From: CAKSQF01 sp964569225 | GTDB lineage: Bacteria > Bacillota > Clostridia > Oscillospirales > CAG-272 | Assembly: GCA_964569225.1 (NCBI GenBank) | Contig: CAZMTU010000052.1 | Coordinates: 1 to 15,602 of the forward strand | Direction: 5' to 3' | DNA length: 15,602 nt | Shown here: positions 8,053 to 15,588 of the stretch, piece after piece | How positions within the stretch are numbered: the first letter of the stretch is position 1 | Layout of the letters: every line of letters starts with the position of its first letter | Notes under the pieces: generated by a model | What the model saw: only the letters and a program-made list of their open reading frames with translations | Told to the model about the DNA's origin: nothing | The model's database searches: none | Made by a program: the position numbers and the translations under genes

Positions 8053-9452
8053 ATGAAAAAAACAGGATTTATCATCGCGTTGCTCCTTTCAGCCGCGCTT
8101 TCGCTCACCTTCTTTCTGCTTCCGGCAGCGGCTGAAACAGCCCCCGCCCCTTCCAACAGCACCGCTGACCCTGCCGTTTCCGGTTCGGACGACCCGGAAA
8201 CGCCTGTTCAGCCGGAGCTTTCCCCTCCCGCTGAAAATTCAGTCTTTCTTACCCATTCCACGCCGCTTAGGGCAGGCAATGAAGTAACCTTTACCTTTTC
8301 CTGCAGCGGGGAGGGAGTGCGGGCATTGCAAGGCGTCCTGACCTACGATACCGACCTGCTTACCTATCAAAGCGCGTCTACACTGCATAAAAGCTGGCTG
8401 TTTACCATCTCTGAGGAAGAGGGAAAGCTGATCTATATCGGGCTTTCCACCGAAGCGGAGGGCGCCAGCGGCGTCAATCAACTATTTAGTCTGACCTTTA
8501 TACTGAATGAAAACGCCGTGACCGGCAATTCAATTCCCTTTCACATTGAGGACGCGACCGCGCTGAAAGGAAAGACGGAATTAACCTTTACGGGCGGTCC
8601 TTGTACCTTTTTAGTTGACAGACCCCTATCCGAAGAACGTACACTTACGTCGCTGGAGGTTTCCGAAGGCACACTTGCGCCTGCCTTTGATCCGGCGGTT
8701 ACCGAATATCGCCTGCAAGTGCCTTTCGAGTGTCAGGAGTTAGAAATTTCAGCCGTTCCCTGCGCCTACGCTTCGGTTGAGATCGGCAATACGGCGCTGG
8801 AGGTCGGCAATAACACCGTAACCGTTACTGTAATTGCCGAATCAGGGTTAAGACAGGTCTATACGCTCACGGTTACCCGTCAGACTGACCCCAACTACAT
8901 TCCCTCATCTGACAGTCTGCTCACCAATATTTATCTGTCAGACGGCATGCTTTTTCCGGCATTTTCCCCCTCTGTTACCCAGTATAGGGTTTATTTGGTA
9001 AATAGCGGCAGCATTACGCTCACGNNNNNNNNNNGCCCGAAGCCGCTCAGTTTGGCAGCGCTCAGCCTGCTGAACTGGAAGCTAAGGAAGGCGCCGTCTG
9101 TACTATTACCTCGATTGCCGAGGATGGCAGCGAAACGGTCTACACCTTTACCGCGCTGCTGGTTCAAACGCCTGAGGAGCTTGCGCAGCTACAGCCGGAA
9201 AATAACCAGCAGACCAGTCAAAAGGTATATTTTATTGCGCTATTGGCAGCAGTGGCGGTTACGCTCTTCTTTGTTGGCTTCGCTGTCAGCAGTCTTTTCC
9301 GAAGAAAGAAAACCGCATCCGCGGCTTCTTCTGAAAAGGTCGATAAAGAGGCATTACCGGCTGATTCATCTGCTCTGCCTTCGTCAGACACCGACTCCCC
9401 TGAAGGGGAATCCTCTGTCCCGCCCAAAGATGACGCCTCCGAATCCAAATAA
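8053..9452 (+). CDS. Membrane-anchored cohesin-domain surface protein, interrupted by an assembly gap
   Basis: Start at 8053 puts the initiator at a signal peptide (MKKTGFIIALLLSAALSL) with GAGG at 8044-8047. An ATG at 8008 overlaps the lysozyme stop (ATGA) but would add 15 residues ahead of the signal. A cohesin-like domain (about 63-190, with GVLTYDTDLLTY) is followed by a cadherin-like beta-sandwich repeat (198-278) and a second one (from about 290) that runs into the N-gap. After the gap the coding frame is different (codons from 9036): it continues this repeat, then gives a membrane helix (about 9220-9300), RRKK and a roughly 50-residue acidic, Ser-rich tail, with stop at 9450-9452. Reading straight through the ten N gives an Arg/Leu/Pro-rich tail to 9471, which I reject. 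462 codons are visible. There is no sortase motif, so anchoring is by the helix. Likely an operon partner of the lysozyme (41 nt apart). Confidence 0.8.
9025..9034. other. Assembly gap (10 N)
   Basis: Ten ambiguous bases inside the cohesin-protein gene. Codons before the gap end at 9024 and codons after it begin at 9036, so the true missing length must leave remainder 2 when divided by 3, whereas 10 leaves 1. The ten N are a placeholder. Comparison with the preceding beta-sandwich repeat suggests that little sequence is missing. Confidence 0.9.
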
Positions 9453-9462
9453 TTTAATAACC

Positions 9463-9498
9463 GTCCCATGAAATCTAACGGTTTCATGGGACATTTTA
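9463..9498 (+). terminator. Terminator after the lysozyme-cohesin operon
   Basis: GTCCCATGAAA (9463-9473) pairs with TTTCATGGGAC (9482-9492), an 11-bp perfect stem with 8-nt loop, then ATTTTA. The T-run is short. It starts 11 nt after the stop at 9452, which supports that stop rather than 9471, which would lie inside the hairpin. Confidence 0.8.
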
Positions 9499-9632
9499 TA
9501 TCGGATTGAAATATAATTTATTAACTCAAAACTGAAGCAAAGCTTCTGAAACACTTTACTTTTAATAAAAATACGGACCTGTAGACTTTTCACCCATAAA
9601 AACCGATTTAGATGCTCTTGCAGCCCGATATA

Positions 9633-9661
9633 TTGACAATTCACTTTATTTGTGCTACACT
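9633..9661 (+). promoter_or_regulatory. Promoter of the trkA-trkH operon
   Basis: TTGACA (9633-9638), 17-nt spacer, TACACT (9656-9661), placed 35 nt before the trkA ATG. The leader is short (about 30 nt), with GGAG at 9680-9683. No riboswitch-sized leader is present. Confidence 0.8.
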
Positions 9662-9696
9662 GATATTATCTCATAATATGGAGCGATAACAGCAAC

Positions 9697-11058
9697 ATGA
9701 AAATCATAATCGTTGGGGACGGAAAAACCGGCTATCACCTATCCGGTTTGCTGTCTGCCGACAAGCATGACATTACAGTCATAGACAGCGATCCCGCCGC
9801 GCTTCGCTTGAGCAACAACACGCAGGACGTGATTACCTTTCAGGGCGGTGCACTGAATGTGGAGCTGCTGAAGGAAGCGGGCGTCGCTTCCGCAGATCTG
9901 CTGATCGCAGTCACTGCCAGCGACGAAGTCAATGTTCTTTGCTGTATGCTGGCAGGCGATTTGGGCACCCCCCACACCATAGCGCGGGTACGCAGTCCTG
10001 AAATGACCGGAAGCCTGTCGGTTATCTGGCATAAGGTAGGACTCTCCCTGTCGGTTAATCCAGAACTGGACGCCGCCACCGAAATTTCCCGTCAGTTAGT
10101 CGTTCCGCCCTCGGTAAAGGTAGACTTTTTCGCAAAAGGACGAATCGAAATGGCGGAATACACCGTATCAGAGGATTCTCCGCTCTGCGGGATTCGGCTG
10201 TCCGAGCTGCCCCAAAAGCTGAAGCTGCAAATTCTGGTATGCGCCGCGGTCCGGGGAAATGAGATCTGCATTCCCAACGGCGCCTATATCATTTCGGCTG
10301 GTGATCAGATCGGTATTGCCGCCAAGCCGTCTCAAATGGCCCATTTCTTTTCGCTGATCGACAGCGCCCGTAACCGCAAGCCTAAAACCGTCACCATTGT
10401 AGGCGGCGGTACCATCAGCTATTACCTGACCCGCCTGCTTACCGAAAGCGGAATGAAGATTCGAATCATCGAAAAGGACGCCAAGCGCTGCGAGTACCTT
10501 TCGGAAGCCCTTCCCAAAGCCATGATCGTTCACGGCGACGGCTCCGACCAGCAGCTGCTCAGCGAAGAGGGTCTGCTGCAAGGCTGTGACGCGCTGGTAG
10601 CGCTCACCGGTATGGATGAGGAAAATATCGTCATCTCTATGAATGCCCAAATGAAGGGAATCGACAAGGTCATCGCTAAAATCAATCACTCTCAGCTATC
10701 CGCTATTATTTCCAAGGCGGATATTCAAAATGTCATTACGCCTCATATCATTGCCTCTAATCATGTCCTGCGCTATGTCCGGGCAATGCAAAGCTCCCGC
10801 GACAGCAATGTAGAAGCGCTGTCCAAAATTATGGACGGACGGGCAGAGGCGCTGGAATTTCTGGTCGCTGACAGCTTTGCCGGTACAGGCATTCCTTTGA
10901 AGGATCTGAAAATCAAGCCGGGCTATCTGATCGCCTGCATTCTTCGGAACAGGCAGACTATCTTTCCCAAAGGCGACGATATGATTTTAGCCGGTGACAG
11001 CGTAATCGTAGTTACCACCAAAGTGGGACTGAACAAATTAAGCGGTATTATGAGCTGA
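9697..11058 (+). CDS. trkA: Potassium uptake regulatory subunit TrkA
   Basis: 453 aa, the normal length of a two-unit TrkA. It is the cytoplasmic nucleotide-binding ring that gates the TrkH channel. RCK1 begins MKIIIVGDGKTG (G7-x-G9-x-x-G12) with the ribose-binding acid Asp30 in VIDSD. RCK2 begins near 229 with TIVGGGTIS (236-241) and Glu259 in IIEKD. The last Gly of the second glycine motif is Ser241, so nucleotide binding at that site may be altered. Each N-terminal half is followed by a TrkA-C-like segment (roughly 140-220 and 370-453). The ATG at 9697 follows GGAG at 13 nt, a long spacing; no better start is visible. The gene lies 13 nt before trkH and shares its promoter. Identity is clear from motifs, length and partner. 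Confidence 0.95.
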   Translation: MKIIIVGDGKTGYHLSGLLSADKHDITVIDSDPAALRLSNNTQDVITFQGGALNVELLKEAGVASADLLIAVTASDEVNVLCCMLAGDLGTPHTIARVRSPEMTGSLSVIWHKVGLSLSVNPELDAATEISRQLVVPPSVKVDFFAKGRIEMAEYTVSEDSPLCGIRLSELPQKLKLQILVCAAVRGNEICIPNGAYIISAGDQIGIAAKPSQMAHFFSLIDSARNRKPKTVTIVGGGTISYYLTRLLTESGMKIRIIEKDAKRCEYLSEALPKAMIVHGDGSDQQLLSEEGLLQGCDALVALTGMDEENIVISMNAQMKGIDKVIAKINHSQLSAIISKADIQNVITPHIIASNHVLRYVRAMQSSRDSNVEALSKIMDGRAEALEFLVADSFAGTGIPLKDLKIKPGYLIACILRNRQTIFPKGDDMILAGDSVIVVTTKVGLNKLSGIMS

Positions 11059-11071
11059 CGGAGGTTCTGGA

Positions 11072-12511
11072 TTGAATATTCGATTGATTTTCCGAACACT
11101 GGGCAGAGTATTGGTATTGCTGGCGGTCCTTCTTCTGCTGCCCATGATCGCTGCCATCTGCTATGGCGAAAGCCCTTTTCCCTTTCTTTTTACTTCATTG
11201 ATCACAGGCGCATGCGGCGGACTGCTTTACTTGATCCGTCCTGTATCCAAAACCCTGTATGCCAAGGAAGGCTTTCTCACCGTTGCGCTCAGCTGGGTGC
11301 TGGTTTCCCTTTTCGGCTGCCTCCCCTTCCTGTTCAGCGGCGCCATTCCCTCTTTTGTAGATGCGCTTTTTGAAACGGTTTCCGGCTTTACAACTACCGG
11401 TTCCACTTTGATTACCAATATTGAGACCCTGCCCCGCGGGATTCTTTTCTGGCGAAGCTTTACACATTGGATCGGCGGTATGGGCGTAATTGTCTTTCTC
11501 ATGGCGATCCTTCCTTCCTCCAGCGCCCATTCGGTCTATATTATGAAAGCAGAGGTTCCGGGTACCACCTTCGGAAAGGTTTCCCCAAAGCTCCGTCAAA
11601 CCGCCAAATGGCTGTATTATGTTTATTTTGCCCTAACTGCCATAGAAACCGTTCTGCTTCTTGCGGGCGGCATGCCGTTGTATGACAGTCTGATCCACGC
11701 CTTCGGTACGGCCGGCACCGGCGGCTTTTCCTGCATGAATGCCAGCATCGGCGCCTACAACAGCCTGTATACCGACATTGTTATCACCGTTTTCATGCTT
11801 CTGTTCGGCGTCAATTTCAATATTTTCTTCTTCCTTATTTTCCGTGATTTCAAAAGTATACTGAAAAGCGATGAACTGTGGACTTATTTAGGAATTTTTG
11901 CCTCCTCCGCTCTATTGATTGCCCTGAATATTCGCTCCCTTTATCAAAGCTTCGGAGATGCCCTGCGCTATTCCAGCTTTCAGGTATCCTCCATTCTGAC
12001 TACCACTGGCTATGCAACGGCAGACTACTGCACATGGCCCGCCTTTTCTCAAATGGTGATTCTTCTGCTGATGTTCAGCGGCGCCTGCGGCGGTTCTACC
12101 GGCGGCGGAATTAAGGTCACGCGTCTGCTCCTTTGCGCCAAAAAGATTCACCGGGATCTTTATCAATTGGTTCATCCGCATTCCATTCGTACCGTCCGGC
12201 TCAACGGAAAAACGGTGGATGAAGAAACCTTAGAGGATGTTTCTGCCTTCTTGGAGCTTTTCCTCGCGCTATGCGCAGGCGGCACCCTGTTAGTCACACT
12301 TAGCTGCGGCGATCTTGCCACTTCTTTTTCAGCAGTCCTCACCAGCCTTGGCAATGTTGGACCCGGCATTGGCGCCATCGGTCCTTCCGGCAGCTTCGCC
12401 TTCTTTTCCCCCGCCGTCAAGCTGCTCCTCGCTTTCTTTATGCTGTTAGGAAGATTGGAGATCTTCCCGCTCTTTCTCGCGCTCACCCCTATGCTCTACA
12501 GTAAAAAATAA
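11072..12511 (+). CDS. trkH: Potassium channel/transporter subunit TrkH
   Basis: 479 aa polytopic membrane protein that takes up K+ (with Na+ or H+ coupling or as a gated channel, depending on the family member). The start is TTG at 11072: GGAGG at 11060-11064 is 7 nt upstream and the frame opens directly into the first membrane segment. The four pore-loop filters are visible: TTTGS (107-111), GTAGTGG (212-218), TTTGY (310-314) and GNVGPG (427-432), with the key glycines kept. The HWIGGMGVIVF and SGACGGSTGGGIKVTR motifs typical of TrkH are also present. It is encoded 13 nt after trkA and is probably translated from the same mRNA. Confidence 0.95.
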   Translation: MNIRLIFRTLGRVLVLLAVLLLLPMIAAICYGESPFPFLFTSLITGACGGLLYLIRPVSKTLYAKEGFLTVALSWVLVSLFGCLPFLFSGAIPSFVDALFETVSGFTTTGSTLITNIETLPRGILFWRSFTHWIGGMGVIVFLMAILPSSSAHSVYIMKAEVPGTTFGKVSPKLRQTAKWLYYVYFALTAIETVLLLAGGMPLYDSLIHAFGTAGTGGFSCMNASIGAYNSLYTDIVITVFMLLFGVNFNIFFFLIFRDFKSILKSDELWTYLGIFASSALLIALNIRSLYQSFGDALRYSSFQVSSILTTTGYATADYCTWPAFSQMVILLLMFSGACGGSTGGGIKVTRLLLCAKKIHRDLYQLVHPHSIRTVRLNGKTVDEETLEDVSAFLELFLALCAGGTLLVTLSCGDLATSFSAVLTSLGNVGPGIGAIGPSGSFAFFSPAVKLLLAFFMLLGRLEIFPLFLALTPMLYSKK

Positions 12512-12520
12512 AAACTCCAT

Positions 12521-12548
12521 TCAAATCACCAGTAAGCCGATGATTTGA
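12521..12548. terminator. Possible weak terminator after trkH
   Basis: TCAAATCA (12521-12528) pairs with TGATTTGA (12541-12548) across 12 nt, 10 nt after the trkH stop. The stem is AT-rich and no T-run follows, so it may only be a 3' end stabiliser. Confidence 0.35.
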
Positions 12549-12629
12549 TTAGCCCCGAAAAAGGCAAATACAGGCGCCCCCGAAAGCGCGCAAAAAGTTT
12601 GACTCCGCATTACAATTACGGACAGCAAA

Positions 12630-12910
12630 CGGCTGCATCAGGCTGCCAAAACTATAATTATTTGGCAACTTGTACAAAAGCTTTGATCGACCTTTTTTCA
12701 AAAGGTCGTGGGTTCTTAGGGCGAAGCCCTAAGTCGCCCTCCGCAGAGGGTGAAATATCCGTCCTTTCTCTTTTTGCGCGCTTTATCTCTTGGACCTTTT
12801 TAGGCAAGAGATAAAGCGAACAGACGAACTTGTGCTTTTTAACGAATAGCGCAATTTATTTTGAACTTTCTCGACAGACTGAGGCAGCCGCCAGCAGGCG
12901 GCTGCCTCAG
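12630..12910. repeat. Palindrome-rich intergenic repeat, copy 2
   Basis: Same orientation and order as the copy at 1844-2142. Shared words include ACTATAATT, CTTGTACAAAAG, TTTGATCGACC, CTCTTG and AATAGCGCAATTTATT. Internal hairpins correspond: CGACCTTTT/AAAAGGTCG (12688-12708), CTTAGGGC-GAA-GCCCTAAG (12715-12733) and a 14-bp stem (12779-12792 with 12805-12818). The right end is a different palindrome from that of copy 1: a 14-bp stem with AGCA loop (12879-12910). The left end (12630-12649) pairs with 12871-12890 at 15-16 of 20 positions, and a decayed partner palindrome may extend left to about 12615. A small frame here resembling one in copy 1 (both with LIDLFSKGRG) only reflects the DNA repeat. 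Confidence 0.85.
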
Positions 12911-13040
12911 CGTATAAAAATTTTAAATTTTAAAAGATAGAAGCATACAAATTATTTAAATGGTTTTAGAGGATTTTGCCAAAAAACCTCTAAATTGAGT
13001 TTGAAGCCAAGCGCCAATGGGCTTTTGTCTTCAGTCTGAG
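12911..13040 (+). other. Gene-free segment with a TTTAGAGG hairpin
   Basis: AT-rich at first (near 12915-12935). TTTAGAGG (12965-12972) pairs with CCTCTAAA (12987-12994) across 14 nt. AAGCC/GGCTT can pair around 13005-13025. No frame with a ribosome site is seen. Together with the strong terminator that follows, this could be a small RNA, or simply the tail of the trk transcript. Confidence 0.3.
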
Positions 13041-13071
13041 GGTACTTTCTAACGAGAAAGTACCTTTTTTT
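13041..13071 (+). terminator. Strong intrinsic terminator without an adjacent gene
   Basis: GGTACTTTCT (13041-13050) pairs perfectly with AGAAAGTACC (13055-13064), loop AACG, followed by seven T (13065-13071). The nearest upstream gene, trkH, ended 530 nt earlier, so the transcript stopped here either crosses the repeat or starts within 12911-13040. Confidence 0.9.
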
Positions 13072-13262
13072 GAGCACAAATATGAAGGATTCCCATCCTA
13101 TATTTGACCGCGTTTATGCTATGCAGCGTCCAAAACAGCCCCGCTGTCTCAGGTTTTATTTCAAAAATCTCGTTTTTGAACAGAAATTTCCGGCATTATT
13201 GCCAAATTAATCCTAACTTTTTCGTATAATTCATAGAAAATCCGTTTTCATCTTAAATAAAC

Positions 13263-13291
13263 TTGACTTTTTTTAACAAAGTGTGTATAAT
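13263..13291 (+). promoter_or_regulatory. Near-consensus promoter of the PA14 surface-protein gene
   Basis: TTGACT (13263-13268), 17-nt spacer, TATAAT (13286-13291): a strong vegetative promoter. The start would be near 13298. The 50-nt leader holds GAATTC twice (13309-13314 and 13321-13326), able to fold on itself, and an excellent AGGAGG at 13338-13343, 5 nt from the ATG. Between the terminator at 13071 and this promoter I see no gene. Confidence 0.9.
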
Positions 13292-13348
13292 TTATTATGT
13301 AAATATGTGAATTCTGTTTCGAATTCCGTAAATTTATAGGAGGATATT

Positions 13349-15319
13349 ATGAAAAAGACCCTTGCAACTTTACTCGCATCCGCAACGCTGCTGTCTTTAA
13401 TTCCCGCTTTTGGCGCATCGGCAGCAGAAGCCACAACGGTCGACGGCTTGACCATGACTTCATATCATATGACTGCCAAAACGTCCGCTTGGGCGCCGAA
13501 TGCCTATTCTACCATTATCGGCTCGGACAGCGGCGATGCGCGTCGCGGCTTTGAGGAAAACAAAAAGTTTGATCAATCTATTGACGAGCTTTTAAATTGG
13601 TCCTATGAGCTGGACAGCGCAGACAATCTGACCGATTTCAGCGGTTACAATGAAACCTATGTGAAAACATTAGGCAGTCCTAACGGAGATATTTATCTTC
13701 TGAACTGGACGGGTACGGTCACCGCCTCAAAGGACGTTACCTTCACAATGGCGGCTGACAAGATTGACAACGGCTTTTTATTCGAGTTGGACGGCGTAAG
13801 ATATTATGAATACTGGGGCGCTTCCCACTGGTTTGATGACACAAGCGATCCCGGCGATCCTTTAAAGAGCGATTTAGGCGCCATCACCCTGAAAGCAGGT
13901 CAAAGCTATAAGGTAAACGCCTGGTTCCTTGAACTGAACGGCGGCGAAGCGCTTGACATCGGCGGCTACGAAAACGGCTCCGATGAATATAAATCGTTGG
14001 CTGATCTCGGTCTGACCTTCAGCATGTCGGTAAAAGCCTATCATTCCCTCTGTGATCAGTGGGGCATTGACAGCTATCACCAAGATCATCCTTGGGCAAA
14101 TGTATTTAACACGCTTACTACACTGAAGGGCAACGACGGCAACGGCGGCAACGGCGCGCAGTGCGTTGAAAGCAACTTCAATTATGACGCTACCATTGAG
14201 GGCTTACTGGAAACATCCAAGAAAGTGGGCGGAAGCTTTGTGGTTCCGACTATCTCCGCTTGGACCCCAGCGCTTAACGGAGAAAACTATATCAACATTT
14301 ACTCCGGTACCTTTACAGTTGAAAAAACCGGTAACTATTTGTTTGGCTGCACCAGTGTGGACAACGGTTTGGTTATTGACATCACCGCGAATGGCGGTCA
14401 ACCGATCCGCGCATTTGAGCTGTGGGCATTCGGCACATGGAATGACAATTCCGAGGCATGGTATCCTACCGCCGTAAAGCTGGAAGCTGGCAAGACCTAC
14501 ACCATTAACGCGGCATTTATGGAGCTTAACGGCGGTCAGGTTGTTACCCCTGTTGTGAAGTATTCCGCTACCGATGATTTCAGTACTGCTGAATCAGCCG
14601 CTATTGAAACAGTTCTCAGCTTTAAGACCACTGCCCCGACCGATACCGATATGCTTTCGGCTGAACTCACCGCCGCTGTAATCGCCGACGGTACAGATCT
14701 CACCGGAAAAGTTGACCTGGACACTGTCGCTTATACAGGCGGAAATCTGTTCGGTGACGGCGATCCCAAGGGCGCATTTGATGGCAAGCTTGACACCAAG
14801 CTCGGCGCTTCCGGCACCTACGGTACTTTAACTTGGCAGACCACCGAAGCCACCACTGTCACCTACTACAGTCTGACTAACTCTATCGAAGACAATTCTG
14901 TATATCTGCGCGTACCCGCTTCCTGGACGCTGCTCGGCTCTACCGACGGCAAAACCTACACCATTCTCGATCATGTGGATCGCGGCATGGGCGGCATTGG
15001 CAACGCAAGCGGCGCTTCCGGTATGTACAAAATCGATAATCCCGGCGCTTATACCTACTACCGTTTAGAAATTAACAGTGCGTATGTTACTGCTGACGGT
15101 GTATCAGTTTCGGAAGTAGGTCTTTATAACTATACCGCGCCTGTTGAGCCCACCAATCCTACCGAACCCACAGTTCCTACCGAGCCTGTTACGCCTACCG
15201 ATCCTGTTAAACCCGTCAATCCCTCAACCGGTGACGCGGCTGTGATTGCAGCGACGCTGTCCGTACTTGCACTGGCAGGCGTAGCAATCGTTTCTAAAAA
15301 AAGACGCCGTGCTGAATAA
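13349..15319 (+). CDS. Secreted surface protein: two PA14-like domains, discoidin-like domain, sortase-type tail
   Basis: 656 aa. A signal peptide (MKKTLATLLASATLLSLIPA, cleaved near GASAA) precedes two homologous domains of about 197 residues: IDNG (139-142) and ELNGG (195-199) in the first recur as VDNG (337-340) and ELNGG (392-396) in the second. The shape, beta-rich with a D-N-G loop and a later AWFLELNGG strand, fits PA14/GLEYA-type carbohydrate-binding modules. Residues about 437-597 look like an F5/8 type C (discoidin) module, with FDGKLDTKLG and a terminal YYRLEI...SEVGLYNY. A Pro/Thr repeat linker leads to NPSTGD (624-629), a membrane helix and KKRRRAE, the layout of a sortase substrate with N in place of the L of LPxTG. 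No catalytic domain is visible. Probable wall-attached adhesin or glycan-binding protein. The promoter and ribosome site are both strong, which suggests an abundant product. Confidence 0.82.
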   Translation: MKKTLATLLASATLLSLIPAFGASAAEATTVDGLTMTSYHMTAKTSAWAPNAYSTIIGSDSGDARRGFEENKKFDQSIDELLNWSYELDSADNLTDFSGYNETYVKTLGSPNGDIYLLNWTGTVTASKDVTFTMAADKIDNGFLFELDGVRYYEYWGASHWFDDTSDPGDPLKSDLGAITLKAGQSYKVNAWFLELNGGEALDIGGYENGSDEYKSLADLGLTFSMSVKAYHSLCDQWGIDSYHQDHPWANVFNTLTTLKGNDGNGGNGAQCVESNFNYDATIEGLLETSKKVGGSFVVPTISAWTPALNGENYINIYSGTFTVEKTGNYLFGCTSVDNGLVIDITANGGQPIRAFELWAFGTWNDNSEAWYPTAVKLEAGKTYTINAAFMELNGGQVVTPVVKYSATDDFSTAESAAIETVLSFKTTAPTDTDMLSAELTAAVIADGTDLTGKVDLDTVAYTGGNLFGDGDPKGAFDGKLDTKLGASGTYGTLTWQTTEATTVTYYSLTNSIEDNSVYLRVPASWTLLGSTDGKTYTILDHVDRGMGGIGNASGASGMYKIDNPGAYTYYRLEINSAYVTADGVSVSEVGLYNYTAPVEPTNPTEPTVPTEPVTPTDPVKPVNPSTGDAAVIAATLSVLALAGVAIVSKKRRRAE

Positions 15320-15399
15320 TCCTAAATAAAAAGTCCCGCCTAAATGGCAGTGAGCCATAAGGAAACAATAAAGAAATTATGACTTTTGCTATGTAAACG

Positions 15400-15455
15400 G
15401 AAAATGAAAAACTCTATGTGATTGAGAAATCAGTCACATAGAGTTTTTCATTTTC
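15400..15455. terminator. Long terminator hairpin after the surface-protein gene
   Basis: GAAAATGAAAAACTCTATGT(GA) at 15400-15421 pairs perfectly with 15434-15455: a 22-bp stem with 12-nt loop. The left arm is A-rich and the right arm T-rich, so it could stop transcription from either side. It lies 80 nt past the stop codon at 15319. No ribosome-site-bearing frame is seen in between. Confidence 0.75.
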
Positions 15456-15475
15456 GGAAATATGCCGATTTGTCT

Positions 15476-15588
15476 TTTCTGCGTTTTGCAGAAACACACG
15501 ACCGTCCCGAAAGGACGATCTCGGGAGTTGGGGAATATGTCACCAACAAGCATTTAGAGGATTTCCCGTTACCGTGAAATCCTCTAAA
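15476..15588. other. Cluster of four hairpins at the right edge
   Basis: TTTCTGC/GCAGAAA (15476-15494), CGTCC/GGACG (15503-15517, loop CGAAA), GTTGG/CCAAC (15527-15547) and a 13-bp stem TTTAGAGGATTTC/GAAATCCTCTAAA (15553-15588, 10-nt loop) follow one another with almost no spacer. This could be a structured RNA on either strand or the leader of a gene beyond the window. I do not recognise a known family. Confidence 0.45.

Noticed and set aside
9035..9471. Read-through of the cohesin-protein frame across the ten N to a stop at 9471
   Set aside because: The residues are Arg/Leu/Pro-rich and structureless, and the stop falls inside the terminator stem. The alternative frame continues a recognisable domain and ends in a membrane anchor.
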